Shown: positions 45,078 to 59,300 of the stretch, piece by piece | Position numbering within the stretch: the first letter of the stretch is position 1 | How the letters are laid out: every line of letters begins with the position of its first letter | Source of the DNA: Prevotella sp. | Lineage (GTDB): Bacteria > Bacillota_I > Bacilli_A > ML615J-28 > CAG-313 | Assembly: GCA_023665755.1 (NCBI GenBank) | Contig: JAMPDF010000003.1 | Location: 76,572 to 140,571, forward strand | Direction: 5' to 3' | DNA: 64,000 bases | Notes under the pieces: model-generated | Seen by the model: only the letters and a program-made list of their open reading frames with translations | The model's database searches: none | What the model was told of the DNA's origin: nothing | Program-made: the position numbers and the translations under genes

Positions 45078-46854
45078 TTTTATATTTCTCCTTTTGATAT
45101 GCTATTATTTTTTCATGAATGGCTTGTAAATATGTATAGCGTTGATACAATTGTTCAAGTTTGATTTGAGCTTGTTCAATGGTTTCATTTAAAGCCAATA
45201 ATTTTTGATAGTCACTTCCACAAAGAAAAGTCTCTTTTTTGTATTGTTCTAGTCTTTCTTCTTCTTCCATAATCTTTTCTTCAATGGTGTCAAACTCTTT
45301 TTTTTCTTGTGATGTAAATCGAGGTATATTTTCTTTTGTTAGAGATACTTTGGATTTTGTTTCTTTATGCTTTGCTATAGCCTCCGTTACATAATCACTA
45401 ATCAAACCTGTATACTCTACCAACTTTGTATTTTGATAAATAAAACTATGTTGTATCACTTTATCCAAAAAATAACGATCATGTGAAATGACAATTACTG
45501 CTCCCTTGAACTTTTCTAAATAATCTTCTAACAGCTCAATGGTATATAAATCTAAATCATTAGTTGGTTCATCCAAAAATAAGATATTAGGATTTTGAAT
45601 CAATATGGTAAGCAATTGTAGTCTTCTTTTTTCTCCACCAGATAAACAAGATACACTCATATACTGCATTGTTTTGGTAAAAAGAAAATTTTCTAATAGT
45701 TGACTAGCTGTAAGTGTTCCTTCTGGTGTATCTATTTCTTCTCCAAATTGTTTTAAATAATCAATAATTTTTATATGACTATTGGCAATTTGATCTTCTT
45801 GCCTAAAGTACCCCACTTTTACTGTATCCCCGATAATGATACTTCCCGTATCTGGCGAAATTTCGCCTAATATAGTCTTAAATAAAGTGGTTTTACCAAT
45901 ACCATTCATTCCTACAATACCTAAACGATCAAGACGTTTGACAAGATATGAAAACTGCTGGAACAATACTTTCCCCCCTATTGACTTCGAAAGGTTTACA
46001 ATTTCGATTGTTTTTTTACCTAACCTTGTATCTTTACTAGATAAACGAATCGTTTGATTTAATTCTTGTATTTGTCTTTGATTTTGTTTGGTTTCTTCCT
46101 CTAATGCATAAAAGCGCTCTAATCGTTCCTTAGATTTTGTTGAACGCGCCTGAGGGTTAAGTGAAGCCCATGCCGCCTCTTGTTTTAAGATGGCCTTTAA
46201 TTTTCGATTTGTGGCTAATTGATGTTCTAATCGTTCTGCTTTCAATAATAAATAAGCAGAATAATTGGCATCATATATATATACATTTCCTGCTTCTAAA
46301 TCCATAGTTTTATTGGTAATTCGCTCTAGGAAATATCGGTCATGCGTTACTAACAATAAGGCCTTATTCCATTTGATCAAAAATTTTTCCAACCAATTGA
46401 TCATCCAAATATCTAAATGATTGGTAGGCTCATCTAATATCAATAAATCACATGGTTGAACAAGCGTAATTGCAAGTGCCAATCTCCTTTTTTCTCCACC
46501 GGATAATTGGCAAACCAATTGATTATCTTTTTCTAACCCTAATTTAGAAAGCATGGATTTAATCTCATATTCATTTTCAATATGTGACCTTTTTTTGGCA
46601 ATTTCTAATACAGTATCCATTTCTTCAAATATGGGCATTTGGGGAAGATAAGCTATACGAAGTCCATTCTTCTTATAAATTGTTCCTGTTAACAAATCTT
46701 TTTCACCGATAATTGTTTTAAGCAAGGTAGATTTTCCAACTCCATTGGTGCCAACAAGACCAATTTTATCCGTATCATTAATGGTAAAAGAAACATGATT
46801 CAATAGACACTTATCTGTATAACTAACAGATACATCATGAAATGTAATGAGCAT
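45070..46854 (-). CDS. ABC-F family ATPase
   Basis: 594 residues with two ABC domains and no membrane segment. Domain 1: G-T-N-G-V-G-K-S-T, L-S-G-G-E-K-R-R, L-I-L-D-E-P-T-N-H-L-D. Domain 2: G-M-N-G-I-G-K-T-T, L-S-G-G-E-K-R-R, I-L-F-L-D-E-P-T-N-D-L-D. A linker helix lies between them and a C-terminal coiled coil (residues 520-590) resembles Uup. ABC-F proteins act on ribosomes. ATG at 46854 follows AAGGGTGG; a GTG at 46863 would overlap the site. First gene of the operon with two aminopeptidases. Confidence 0.9.
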   Translation of the reverse strand: MLITFHDVSVSYTDKCLLNHVSFTINDTDKIGLVGTNGVGKSTLLKTIIGEKDLLTGTIYKKNGLRIAYLPQMPIFEEMDTVLEIAKKRSHIENEYEIKSMLSKLGLEKDNQLVCQLSGGEKRRLALAITLVQPCDLLILDEPTNHLDIWMINWLEKFLIKWNKALLLVTHDRYFLERITNKTMDLEAGNVYIYDANYSAYLLLKAERLEHQLATNRKLKAILKQEAAWASLNPQARSTKSKERLERFYALEEETKQNQRQIQELNQTIRLSSKDTRLGKKTIEIVNLSKSIGGKVLFQQFSYLVKRLDRLGIVGMNGIGKTTLFKTILGEISPDTGSIIIGDTVKVGYFRQEDQIANSHIKIIDYLKQFGEEIDTPEGTLTASQLLENFLFTKTMQYMSVSCLSGGEKRRLQLLTILIQNPNILFLDEPTNDLDLYTIELLEDYLEKFKGAVIVISHDRYFLDKVIQHSFIYQNTKLVEYTGLISDYVTEAIAKHKETKSKVSLTKENIPRFTSQEKKEFDTIEEKIMEEEERLEQYKKETFLCGSDYQKLLALNETIEQAQIKLEQLYQRYTYLQAIHEKIIAYQKEKYKSE

Positions 46855-46885
46855 ATGAACCACCCTTCCTTTTTCTATTTATCTT

Positions 46886-46894
46886 ATTATACCA
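46886..46894 (-). promoter_or_regulatory. Extended -10 promoter of ABC-F operon
   Basis: TGGTATAAT on the minus strand, about 32 bases before the ATG. Confidence 0.5.
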
Positions 46895-46924
46895 TATTTT
46901 TCCTATTTCAATCATTATATTGCA

Positions 46925-46967
46925 AAGAAAAACACGTAAGAGTCTATCACTCCTACGTGTTCTTTTT
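46925..46967 (-). terminator. Terminator after rpmE
   Basis: ACACGTA-a-GAGT pairs with ACTC-c-TACGTGT around a 5-base loop, with A/T runs on both flanks. Confidence 0.85.
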
Positions 46968-46970
46968 TCA

Positions 46971-47186
46971 CTAATTCTTTTTTTGAGCTTGGGCAGCACG
47001 TTTGTTGAAACGATCAATTCTACCAGCAGCTTGAACGAATTTTTGTTCACCTGTATAAAATGGATGACATTTTGAACAAGTATCTACACGAATTTCGCCT
47101 TTTGTAGATCCAGTTTCAAATGTTGAACCACAAGATACACAAGTTACAGTTACCTTTTGATACTTTGGATGAATTCCTTCACGCAT
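46971..47186 (-). CDS. rpmE: 50S ribosomal protein L31 (zinc-binding type)
   Basis: 71 residues. The N-terminus M-R-E-G-I-H-P-K-Y and the cysteine pairs C-V-S-C and [10 protein letters not shown] define the zinc-binding (C+) form of L31. ATG at 47186 follows AAGGAGTG by 8 bases. It is transcribed alone from a near-consensus promoter at 47253-47281 with a leader of about 60 bases, and closed by a terminator. Confidence 0.96.
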   Translation of the reverse strand: MREGIHPKYQKVTVTCVSCGSTFETGSTKGEIRVDTCSKCHPFYTGEQKFVQAAGRIDRFNKRAAQAQKKN

Positions 47187-47252
47187 ATTGTTTACACTCC
47201 TTCCGCCATGATTTGGTTGTCTATCAATCATAGTAAGTCATTAACCTTTCTC

Positions 47253-47281
47253 ATTATATCAAATTTTTGGACAAAAGTCAA
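47253..47281 (-). promoter_or_regulatory. Promoter of rpmE
   Basis: Minus strand TTGACT (47281-47276), 17-base spacer, TATAAT (47258-47253). Confidence 0.8.
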
Positions 47282-47303
47282 ATGTTTTAAATAAAAGGAT
47301 GAA

Positions 47304-47340
47304 AAAATAAGGTAGACCCAAAAGGGTTTACCTTATTTTA
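47304..47340 (-). terminator. Terminator of giant gene
   Basis: AAAATAAGGTAgACCC and GGGTtTACCTTATTTT pair around AAAA, just after the stop at 47343. Confidence 0.85.
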
Positions 47341-47342
47341 TT

Positions 47343-50300
47343 TTAAAGTGCATTGGCTCTAGCAATAATACTTGCAAATTGTTGTACTTTTGCATCAGTC
47401 CAATAGGATTCATTATATACATATGTTCCGTTCATATATAAATCATATTCATCTTGGAACGCTGTATCTAATAATCCAGATGCCTCAAGTTGTTGTTGTA
47501 CTGTAGTATTGTTTTCAATAATATTGAAAACAATACACATAACAACTGTTCTTACAGCAACACATTCATTAACCGTTGCAAAGAATTCTTTCAACTGTGC
47601 TTCATCTTGACAAGCATACACATCATTATAATCAAATGTTGAACCAGATGAAGTCTCAAATGCCATCATTTGATCTAATAAATCCATAATTTGATATGCC
47701 TCATCATTCCAATCTCTATCGTCTGTTGTATCAATACTTACCTTTGCATTATTAGGGAAGTTAAAGAAACCTCTATCATAGAAACGTGTTAACCAAAGTT
47801 GTGGTTTAGTTGTTACTGTATATAAACCATCTTCTTTGTGTTCTCTTGTTCCAAACATCAAAAGCATAATATCTTTAGCATCTTGGAGAGCAATTTCTTG
47901 ACCTGTACCATACCCTACTTCTTGTAATTTGCTATAGGCTTCAAATAACTTCTCAAATTCAGTAGCCCACTTATCAGGAGTAAATCCTGGGTCAGTGAAA
48001 TCAACAATATCACGATAATCTTCATTACCAAGCATTGGTTCTACCTTATCCATATAGAATTGTGGTAAGAATTGTTGTCCAACAAGGGACTTGCTCATAG
48101 CATCAACTACTTTTACAAATTGGGTTTGAATTTCCTTATTCTCTAATGCACTTGAAGATACATTATTGATATCCATTAACTTACTTAAAGATACAAGTTC
48201 TCTTAAAGCATCCATTAGTACGACTTGTTCAACTGTCCAATCTTGAACAGCATCAAAGTCAAATGTATAGGCCTTTAATGCATCAACGCGTTTAACAACT
48301 GCATTGAGTAATGTTGCTTCTAAGCCTTTTGTATACTCTAGTGCGAAGAATTCTTCTGCAAGTGTTAAGATTGGATCTAAATTATTATAATCTAATCCAC
48401 CTTCAAAATAGCCTAGATCAACAACTGCTTTTAAGATATCGGAAATATGAGCATAGTCACTCATCAATTTTTCATCTGTGTAAGATGTTTGATATAAGCG
48501 ATTAATATATTGATTGAATCGATTACCAAATAATTTTTGAGCTAGTTTCTCAGCGAATTGTCTTGCTACTAGAGGAAGAATAGTTGAATTTTCCATATGA
48601 GGAGTAGCATTAGCTACCGCATCTAAGAATGCATTATTCTTCATCGTAGATTTGTCATGAATATCAATTGTTGGTAATACAGTTTCCATTTCACGAAGAG
48701 CACTAGCTAATCCTTGATATTCCATCTCCCAGTTTACACTAGAGAAATCAACATCACGAATATCTATACCTACTACATAGCAAGCATATTGCATCAATTG
48801 ATCTAAGTATGGTGCAAAACTTGTACTATGAACTGCTATATCAGCAAAATCAATAATACCTTGAACATTCTTATAATCTATGGTCTTCTTGAATAATCCA
48901 AGAGCATTGGCTTTTTCGACAATGGTAAAGACATCTGGTAAGAATGTATTGACAAATGTCTTATTATCCATATGTTCTAAAATGGTAATTTCAACGATAT
49001 CTTTTGTGAAGATACGTACAATACCATTTGCAATTGGCATTGCAATTTGTTCAAGTACTTTTGATTCAAATGCTTGATTTACTAAAGCAGTTACTTCATT
49101 TTGGAATGACTGATCATCCAATAATTCATATTTGTCTGTCTTCAATTGATCACCATAACGTTCAACCAAATCAAGAGCTTTCATCATTGCACGATAAATT
49201 GCTTTTAATTCTACTTTTAAGCTTCCCTCAGGATATACTAAATCCACTTTACCAAGTACATACATATTCTTCTTTAATTTATTAATTGGTGTCATTGTTT
49301 TATCTGATAAGTCAAATACATTTGTGAATACACCAAATAAACGATCGGTATTTTCTGGATTAGTGAAATCGATACCCTCATTACTGAAAGCACCCATATC
49401 AAGTAAGGCGTCTAGTACAACACCGAATTCTTGACAAAGTGGTTCAATTGAATTTTCATCAATACCTAATCGATGAGCAAGATTTGCATTTTCAAGTTTA
49501 GGTAATACATATTTTTCATATCCCCAGCTAGAGATTGCTTTGAATACATTTGTATCTAATGCACCATGATATAATGCAACAAATGCGCTCATTAATTCTG
49601 TGTTACCTAGATGTTGAAGTTTAACTTTAAGTAATCCTGTTTTTGCAACAATCATTAAGATTTCTTTTGCATATGCGGAAAGAATCTTACCATCACTCGC
49701 TAAATCAACACCTGTTAAATCAAGATCACTCATATCTATTTTACCAACAAAAGTGTTAGCAAAATGAACAAGTTCTTGTTTCTTTTGATCTACAAAGTTT
49801 AGAGCAAAGACTTCTTCAATGATAGTTTGTGCAGGGATTATGCACTCATCTTTGGTCACATTGTCTTTAATACTTCCAGGAACAGCATCCATTTGAGCTA
49901 CTGCTCTTGTAATACGTGCAACACGTGCCATATCTTCGTCTAAATCAGCAATTGTGTATTCATCCAAATTACCTAGTTCACTAAGTGATATAGGTAAGCG
50001 ATGATATACATATCTATTGTATAGAGGTTTAAATAATTGGTTAAAGGCATCAGATAAATCTAATGTTTCCATCACTACTGCTAAACTATCTGTGTCAGCA
50101 AGTCTAGCCATAGCTTTCATTTCAGATTGAATATTGGTTCTGTTGAGAGATTTGATATATGCATATACTTCTTTTACTGTATTCCAACCACATGATTCAA
50201 ATACTTCAATACCTTCTGTAATTAATGTACGTAAGTAAGTAAATTCATTTTCCCAATTTACGCCACTTAAATCAATCTCATTGGTGATTACGCCCAATGT

Positions 50301-53300
50301 TTCTAGTGCTTCTAAAAGAACTTCACTTCTATTGGTTAAGCAATGTAATGCTTCAAGATAATCTACTATGTTATTTAAGGCTTCCGTTCTTGTAATCTCT
50401 GTTGTTTGAGCATCTAATGTTGATATGATTTGTCCTGTAAATGGAATATCTTTATTCTTCACAACATCAATAATACCGAAATCAACAAGAGTTCTAACTA
50501 GAGTTGCGGAAAGAAGAGCATCTTCTTTTACTTGAGCAAAAGTGAGTCCATCAAATGATACTGCAGCAACTACACCACGATATTTTTCAGGAACTTTTGT
50601 TTCTACAAACTCTTTTAATTCAGGGAGAAGCAATTGATAAGTTGTTGTTTGAACAAGTTTATCATAAGCATCCACAAAATTATATCTATATTGGTTTGTG
50701 CCACTTAACATATCCTTAGTTATATTAAATCCACTATTCATAAAGGCACGAATATCTTTATATGTAGGGAATGGATTGTATTTGCTTGTTAAATAAGGAA
50801 CTAAATCTTTGTACATTTGTGCGAATAAACGCATGTCACTAGCAAAATCAAATTCACTTGAATGTAATGCTTGAATACTAAATGGTAGAATAGAACGTCT
50901 ATCTACAAAATTAATGATTTGATCCATATGATACTTGAAGTAATTCATATCTGCTAGACTTGATAAAATAGTCTCAACTGCATCTACATTTGCATAATCA
51001 ATATCTTGGTTATTTAAAATAGATACAACATCTAATTGATGAAGTGCTTTAACTAATGCTGTAGCAAGAGCTAAGTCTTCCATAAATTCTTCATTTGTAT
51101 ACATACTCAAATCACTTGCATGACCTAAAGTTAATGAGTATTGTTCAATAAATGGTGTAACGATATTATTCATCATCGCTAATCCATTTTCTTGTACAAG
51201 TGTCATACGAGATAATGCACTCATTATATTTTCCATCATTACCCAATTTGCTTCTTGACTTAAGAAGGCTTTCATACCTGCTTTATTCATCAATTGCTGA
51301 ATATAGGCTTTTGCGTCTTCTATATTGTTGATATTTTCTCTAGCAAACAAATCATATAACTCATTCATTACTAGTTTCATATCATCTTTATCTAACTCAA
51401 ATACAGTTGTTTCAAACTTGAATGCATCTTCTGCAATTTCAAATCCAGCAATCTTCTTACCATTGATAAAGTCTTTAGCAATTAATGTAAGTACAGCTTC
51501 CATATGTCCATTTAACATATCTAGTGCAACCACATCATCAAATATACGCATTACCATATCACGCATTTGTTCTGTAAAGTATGCTTTATTTTCAATAGTT
51601 GTAGTTAAATCCATTTCTTTCATAGCAAAGACAATATCTTCTAAATATGGAATATCATGCTCTACAACATCTAAAGTCAAGTGTTCTAAGTCAAGTGCTT
51701 CATAATATTGAGGTGCGAACTTTTTCATAAGAGGAAGGGATACTAATAAAATAGCAGGCCCAGTCTTTTCATAAATCGTCGTATCCATATAAGTTAAGAT
51801 GAAGTCTAATGTATTTTCATAGAAACTTGCTTGTCCGAGTAATTGCATGTTGAAGTTTTTATTCTTCACATCAGCATTGCTATTGATTGTCCAATATTTA
51901 TTTTGTGTAATGTTATAGAAATAACTATACATTTCAATTATCTTAGGTGCATCTGCTTTTAAGTTTACACCATCAGCAGTAATATCACTTAAGTCTTGTG
52001 AAACTAATCCATCTACAGCTTTGATTACAGCATCAAGTCTACCATCATTATTGAAGTAATATAAACCAAATAAATGATTTACTACTGTTTCAACTACATC
52101 AGCACGATCAAATGGATATGGTGCATCTTCTTTTACAATCTTGTATAAATCTAATGTACGAATCGATTCAATTGTTGTGGCAAATGCACTTAAATCGGCT
52201 GTAAATTCTTGTGGATGATTGTAAATTTGGTGAATACCAATTAAATCAAATAATTTATTATCCTCTTTTACATATTTTTCCGAAATAGGGAAAGCAATTG
52301 CTTCTACTAATTCGGATTCGCTACATAACTTAGCTAAATCAATCATTGCATCTAAATATGTATCTGTTTGTTCGTTTACTTTCCACAATTCTTGGACAAA
52401 TTCTTTAGTGAATAATGCTTTGATTTGAGAAAGTGTATTGGCTTGTTTAGCGTTGAAAACGCGATATGCAATACGAACAACTTCATTTACTTCAGACCAA
52501 GTTTGCTTATAGTCAATTGTACTCAAAGCCATTGAAGTTGTGTTAATACCTAATTTATCAAATAATGCTGTTAATAGATTTTGTTCATTATGACTCATGC
52601 AATTTAATGCTTTCATCTTATCGATTGCTGCATTGATGACATCTGCTGTAGATACATCAATTGCACCACCAAATAACATGAATTCAAGCATTCCATAATC
52701 TAATAATTCACGAGTCATAGATGCAAGTGTATGTACATCTGCTACTAACTCTTCTTTTGTTGCATCGATGAATAAATATTCCATTGCAAAACCTTTTTGA
52801 CCAGTAAACTTAGCCATATGCATTGCGAATGTTGGTAATAATACTTGAAGTGTTTTTACTTCAACTGCTTGATCAACACCATTGACAAAGGCATTTACTA
52901 CATTACGATTCAATGTAGCCTCTTCTTGATAAGCCTTATTCTTGAAGATATTTAAAATATCTTTTACTGTTAAGACATTAGATGCAACATAAGCTGCTTT
53001 AAATTCTTCTAACGCTTGAACAAGTTGTGGTGCTTCATCTTTGAAGATGATACCTTCAAATAAACTTGCTTCTACTCTATCGCTTGATTTTAATGCTTCT
53101 AATGTTTTGTTGGTTGCAAGTGCTGCTATATCTGACCACTTCTTATTCAAAATATGAAGTTCACTAGCTACTGTTACGATTTCTTCATAATCGTTGAAGT
53201 GTAGTGTCATTTCTTCTAATTGGATTGCTTTGAAACATACATCTACCAATTCTGCACGAATAATAGGAACAATAGCATAAGATAATTGTTTTAAATCACT

Positions 53301-56300
53301 TGATAATTCTTCTTTTGTAAATACATCTTTCAAGAAGGATACATCTACTCCTTTAACTTGATCTAATCCATAATTAAAGAATACAGGAAGCATCACTTCT
53401 ACTACTTTAGAATCGGCAATTTCTGATACAAATGTAGCTAAAACATAACCCATAGACACATCATAGCATTCTGCTTTTGTATATGTTTTGTCATTGAAGA
53501 AAGTAACCACATCGGCAATTGTACTTAATCCTTTTTCATCCATTATCGCTTTGAACGCTACAACAGCTTTTTGGAATGTCTCAATTTCAGTTTCAAATAC
53601 AACACTATTAAAGTCTTCTACTGTAACTTTGGCATCTAATTTTGCAAGGTTATATACTTTATTTACACCAAGTACCAATAAGTCTTTATAGAATAAATTA
53701 GCTAAATTCAACTGACCTACTTGATCTAAAATAGCATTGACAATAGCTGCATCTAAATCTTTACCCTCTTGTTGGAAATAATAATCAGTAATACCTAATT
53801 CATATACAAGTGGTAAAATCGTTGCGATTGTCTTTAAGTCTTCTACTTGAAGTGCGCCATTATAACGACCATTTTGTAAGAAGGCTAAATCTAAGTTCTT
53901 GCTTGCGGCATATACTACTGCATAATCAATTGCACTAGGAAGAACGATTTCTGCCAATTGAAGATGAGCCACTGCATCTAAAATATTTGCTGCCGCATTC
54001 ACAGAAGCTTCTGTATAGAAACCATTTGCATTGTAATCTTTGCGTTTTATCATTTCTGTTAAGTCTTTTAATGAAGTATATTCAAGACTATCCATCCATG
54101 AACCTACACCTCTTACAACTTCAGCCAATTGTTTAAATTCAAGTGCATAATCTACTGTTGCTAAATCTTGAGTTGTAATATCTATCACAATATCTTTGAT
54201 AGCTAAATCTAATGTTTCAACTACTGTAGATAATAATTCTACAATATGTTTTTGAATCATATGGAAGTCATATAATCCATCCACCATTTCAGCTATTTTT
54301 TCAACATTTAGGTTTTGAATATCTTGTGTAGTGATATATTCTAATGCACCTACGGTTACCGCATCTTTTAAGTATGCGACTAATAATTTTGCATCTTGTA
54401 CCAATTCTACTTGATTCAAATCTTCTAATACAAATGAATATTGAATATGTTTTTCATCTAAATAAGTAATGATATGTGTTGTAGTAGTAGGTAATAAGAC
54501 TTGTACAGTTTGTACATCTAGTAATACATCTAATGCTTCTAATAATGGATTTACTACAGTCTCATTTGCATATTTAGCATCTTTGTAGTAACCATCTCGA
54601 ACAATATCAATTACATTCTTTACAGTAAAAAGATTTGCAGCAAGACAAGCTTGATCTAAGTTTGCTAACACTTGAACAAGTTGTAACGCTTCATCTTTGA
54701 AGATGATACCTTCAAATAAACTTGCTTCTACTCTATCACTTGATTTTAATGCTTCTAATGTTTTGTTGGTTGCAAGTGCTGCTATATCTGACCACTTCTT
54801 ATTCAAAATATGAAGTTCACTAGCTACTGTTACGATTTCTTCATAATCGTTGAAATGTAACATCGTATCTTCAATCTTTGTGCCAAAGATAACATCAATT
54901 ATTTCAGCTCTATCCATTGGTGCTACAGCTAACAGTATTTGTCTTGCATCTTCTACTAATTCTTCTTTAGTAAATGCGTCTTTTAAGAAGGCTACATCTA
55001 CGCCTTTTACTTGATCTAATCCATAATTGAATACATCTGGTAATAGGAGAGCAACTGTTTCTAAATCTAATGCTTCACGTGCTACATCCACTAATGCATC
55101 TAAAGTTGCTCCTTTGTAGAATGCTCTATATTGATAATCTTTGTTATTGATAATCTTCATTACATCCTTCAAAGAAGTATATTCTAAACTATTCATTAAT
55201 GGACGAATTGCTAAAATAGCTTCTGCCAAAGATGAAAATTCATTTTGATATTGAATTGTTTCAAAATCCGCTAATGTAACATTAAATGAAATAACTACTT
55301 TCTTTGTTGCTAGTTTGAATAACTCATTCATCAAGTTTGGTGCATGTTTTTGAATCATATGGAAGTCATATAATCCATCCACCATTTCAGCTATTTTTTC
55401 AACATTTAGGTTTTGAATATCTTGTGTAGTGATATATTCTAATGCACCTACGGTTACCGCATCTTTTAAGTATGCGACTAATAATTTTGCATCTTGTACC
55501 AATTCTACTTGATTCAAATCTTCTAATACAAATGCGAAATCTTTTGTTGCATCATTTTTAGTCAATTGATCACGACCCACATTAGCAACAGTTGGTAATA
55601 CAACTTGTAGAGTTTGTGTGTCAAGTAATGCATCTATTGCATCAAGCAATGGATTTACTACGGCTTCATTTGCATATTTTGCATCTTTATACGCTTTGTA
55701 TTGCATGATATCAATGACATCTTGTACTTTTACGATTGACGCATTTTCAAATGATTGTTGTAATGATTGAATAGTTTGAACAAGACTAGTTACTTCATCT
55801 TTAAAGACAATACCTTCAAATAGACTTGCTTCTACACGGTCTTCTACTTTTAATGCCCCTAATACTTGGTTCGTTGCAAGTGTTGCAATATCTGCCCATT
55901 TGTAATTTAAAAGATTTAAATCGCCTAAAACAGGAACCATTTCTGAATAGATATCCATATGTAGTGGCAATTCTTTTACATCTAATCCAAATACCAATTT
56001 GATCAGTTCAGCTTGAATAGCAGGAACAATCAACTTCGCTACAGTACGAATATCTTCTATCCATTCTTCTTTTGTTAATGCACCTTTTAAGAAAGATAAA
56101 TCCACTTTTTTGACTTGAGTTGCTACTAAATCAATCACGTCTACAAGTACCAATTGAAGAATTTGAGAATCTACTACTTCTACTAAAATATCAGAAAGAA
56201 TTTCACCAGTTTCCACATCATAGAATGCTTCTTTCTTATAAGTATCACCACTTACGAATTCTTGGATATCCGTTATAGAACGTAAATCTTGTTTATCTAA

Positions 56301-59300
56301 TACCCTTTGTGCGTTTCTAATGATTTGTGCAAGAAGTGTGAATTCTTGTTTTACATCTACTGTCTTGACTTGTGAATCAGTTACAAATAGAGTATCATTC
56401 CACTTATCATTGATTAATTTCAATCCATAGTTGATAGCATTAAACAATAATTCGCTTTCATTTGCTTGTACAACATTTAAATCATACATATGTTCAACAA
56501 TATCAGCAACTTTGTTTAAGTCAACCATTTGAATATTCTTTGTTCTAAAGTATTCTATAGCCCCAAATGAGATTGCTTCATCAAGAATATTAGCTAATGT
56601 GCCTAAATCTTCCATTAATGCTTCTTTAGAAACTTGAGCTAAATAATCGATAGAGAATGGAACTTGACCTGAACGGTTAGCCAAATTAACCAAATAAGTA
56701 AAGCCTTTTTCAATGACATTACCTACCAATTGTGATTGTTGTAAGGTTCTTAGTGCATCTGTAGCAATATAACCTACTTCATCAGTCAATACGGTTGGAT
56801 AAGTATACCACTTATCTTTAAAGAAGTTTACTGCAGCATACATAGTTTGAACATTTGCTGTTTCAAAGAAATCGTATCCTAATGCAAGGAGTTCCTTGAT
56901 AACTTCTTTTTCACTTGTCCAGTTGATATTTCTAAAATCAAAATCAGCTTTGCTTAGTTCAAATACTTGATCTTGTGCATAGAGCTCAATCAATTTATCA
57001 TAAACTGCTTCTGCTAAACGACCATTTGCGCATTGTACTAGATTTAAATCATATAAATCATCAACAACCGAAAGAACTACAGATTCATTAGGTAAAGGCA
57101 TTTCACCTTTTTCTCTATCTAGATAGTAATCTACAAGAGATAAATCTTCTACTAATTTGTGAGCAATTGTCACTAAACTATGGAAATCAGCTACCAATTG
57201 TTCATTTGTAAGTTCATAGATATAATCCACTTGAATACCTTTTTCACCAAGTAATTTTACACCATATTTGATACCTAGTGGAATAATAGCATCAATCACT
57301 TCTACATCTGCAATCTTATCAATGATATTCAATATACTTGTGGCATTGGTATCAGTTACATATATATCATAATCATGATTACCTTTTAGAATACCTTGAA
57401 TAATTTCGATTGCGGTATTGACGTCAGCAACTTGGTTTTCTTTAAATAAAGCAACGATATCTGTAATGATATTCTTATATACTGCTTTTTGTCCTTGCCA
57501 ATCTACATTAGAGAAATCTTCATTGATGGCACCAAGTTCAATCTTCAATAATGACGCAATATAATTTACACCCCAAGATAATGTTGCTTCCTCATGACCC
57601 CAGAATAACTCCATATCATGTAGTGCATCAATAATATTGCAAAGGGCATTACTCAATTGATCATTGATGGCAATATTGCCTTCTTTGGTCAAGAATGTTT
57701 GTGCATCTACAGAAACAAGTTGATCTAATACATATACCAAGCAACGTAAATCATGAGCAAGCGTTTGTCCACTAGCATTGGTTACATCTAGTTCTTCTAC
57801 AATGCTCTTGAAATCTTCTGGAATGATATTTTTAGCTTCTACATATGTATCATAAATAGTAGGAAGTAAAACTTCAATTAATTTAGATCCACTTAGATTG
57901 ATGTCTTCATAAGTACCCAATAATACTTTTACACCATTGACTAAAGTTTGTGCATTTTCATTTTCTGCCCAGAAATTAAGGTCAAGAATCAATTGATTTT
58001 GTTCATTAAATAGAGTGAATGATTCATCTTGTAATACATTACTAATTTCATCAATGAAAGAGAGTAGAATATCTTTTTCACCTGTATAATCTAACGCAAT
58101 TAATTGGTTGTATACATCTCCGTCTTTTTCAATATCTAAAAGACCAGAAACTTTTAGCAATAAACGAATGATTCTACCTTCAAAGCCTTGGATAATTTTA
58201 GAGTCAAAAATACCAGAAACAATAGTCTTCATTGCATCTACTTGTTCTAATGCAAGGGCATGTAATCCATCATTTTTGATGTCTAATACGTTTAAATCAA
58301 CAGCAGCTTTTACAACATCAACCAATTTAATGACTTCATTAACCAATTCTTCTGAAGAAATATGATCTAAAATATCTTTAATCAAAGCACTATCATCGAT
58401 TGTTTCTAATTTTTCAATTTGTGGTACTAGATATTTATCTAAAACATTTGGTAATATCGTTAATACGACTTGAGATTCAACAATGTTTTCAAGTGCTTCT
58501 ACTACATAATCTAAGAATGTATCATTTTCTAACAACTGTTCTATATTCTCAGTCAAACTAGAAAGATTATAAATATCAAATCCTTCTACATCAATCAATT
58601 TTGCGTAGGTATCGATCAAATTCAAAATAACGATAGTTTCATTGTTCCAATCTACATTTTGGAAAGCATCTTCTTCTACAACTTCAATCCAACCAAATTG
58701 TCTCATAGAAGCAAGAACAAGTTTATTCTTCAATTGATTATCACCAAGAATATGTAATCCCAATGCTTTTTCTACAATCAATTTTAAATTGGCAATAGCT
58801 TGATCACTTGTAAGATCCAAATTTTGATATACAAAAGGATTTAAATTGTCTAATACTTTGATTTCATTAGCTGCCTTAGCAATATCCAAAATATCTTTTA
58901 AATCTTCTTTCCATTCTTCATTTGACATACCATTTACATCTACAATGTTACCAAATTCATTCGCTTTTTGATCAATAAATTCATCTAAGAATTTTTGCAT
59001 TGTAGGTGTACCTGCAAGTTGATACAATTGTAAATCAACCAATTGACTAGCAAATGTATTCGCAGATTCAAATTTACCTGTGTTTTCTAAAATATCTTGA
59101 ACAATATCTACCCAATTTTTGGTTTGGAATTCTTCAACAGACTCAAATTCAAAAGTAAGGAATGTTTCATAAAGGCTCACCAATTGTCCAAGTTCTTTTT
59201 GCCAACCTACTTTACTAAAATCAACATTGTCTAAAGCATGTTTGGTGATATCTTGAACTTTTTCCATCGAAACGCCAACCGCTACAGCAATATTGATAAT

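Noticed and set aside
51325..51705. Plus-strand reading frame within the giant gene
   Set aside because: It is antisense to a clearly coding frame, has no ribosome site and is a by-product of low-stop antisense composition. The same holds for the other plus-strand frames in the RHS, GHL10 and lipoprotein genes.
53032..55534. CRISPR array or IS element in the giant gene
   Set aside because: The repeats are in frame, offset by multiples of 3, only two copies each, and lie within one continuous coding frame.
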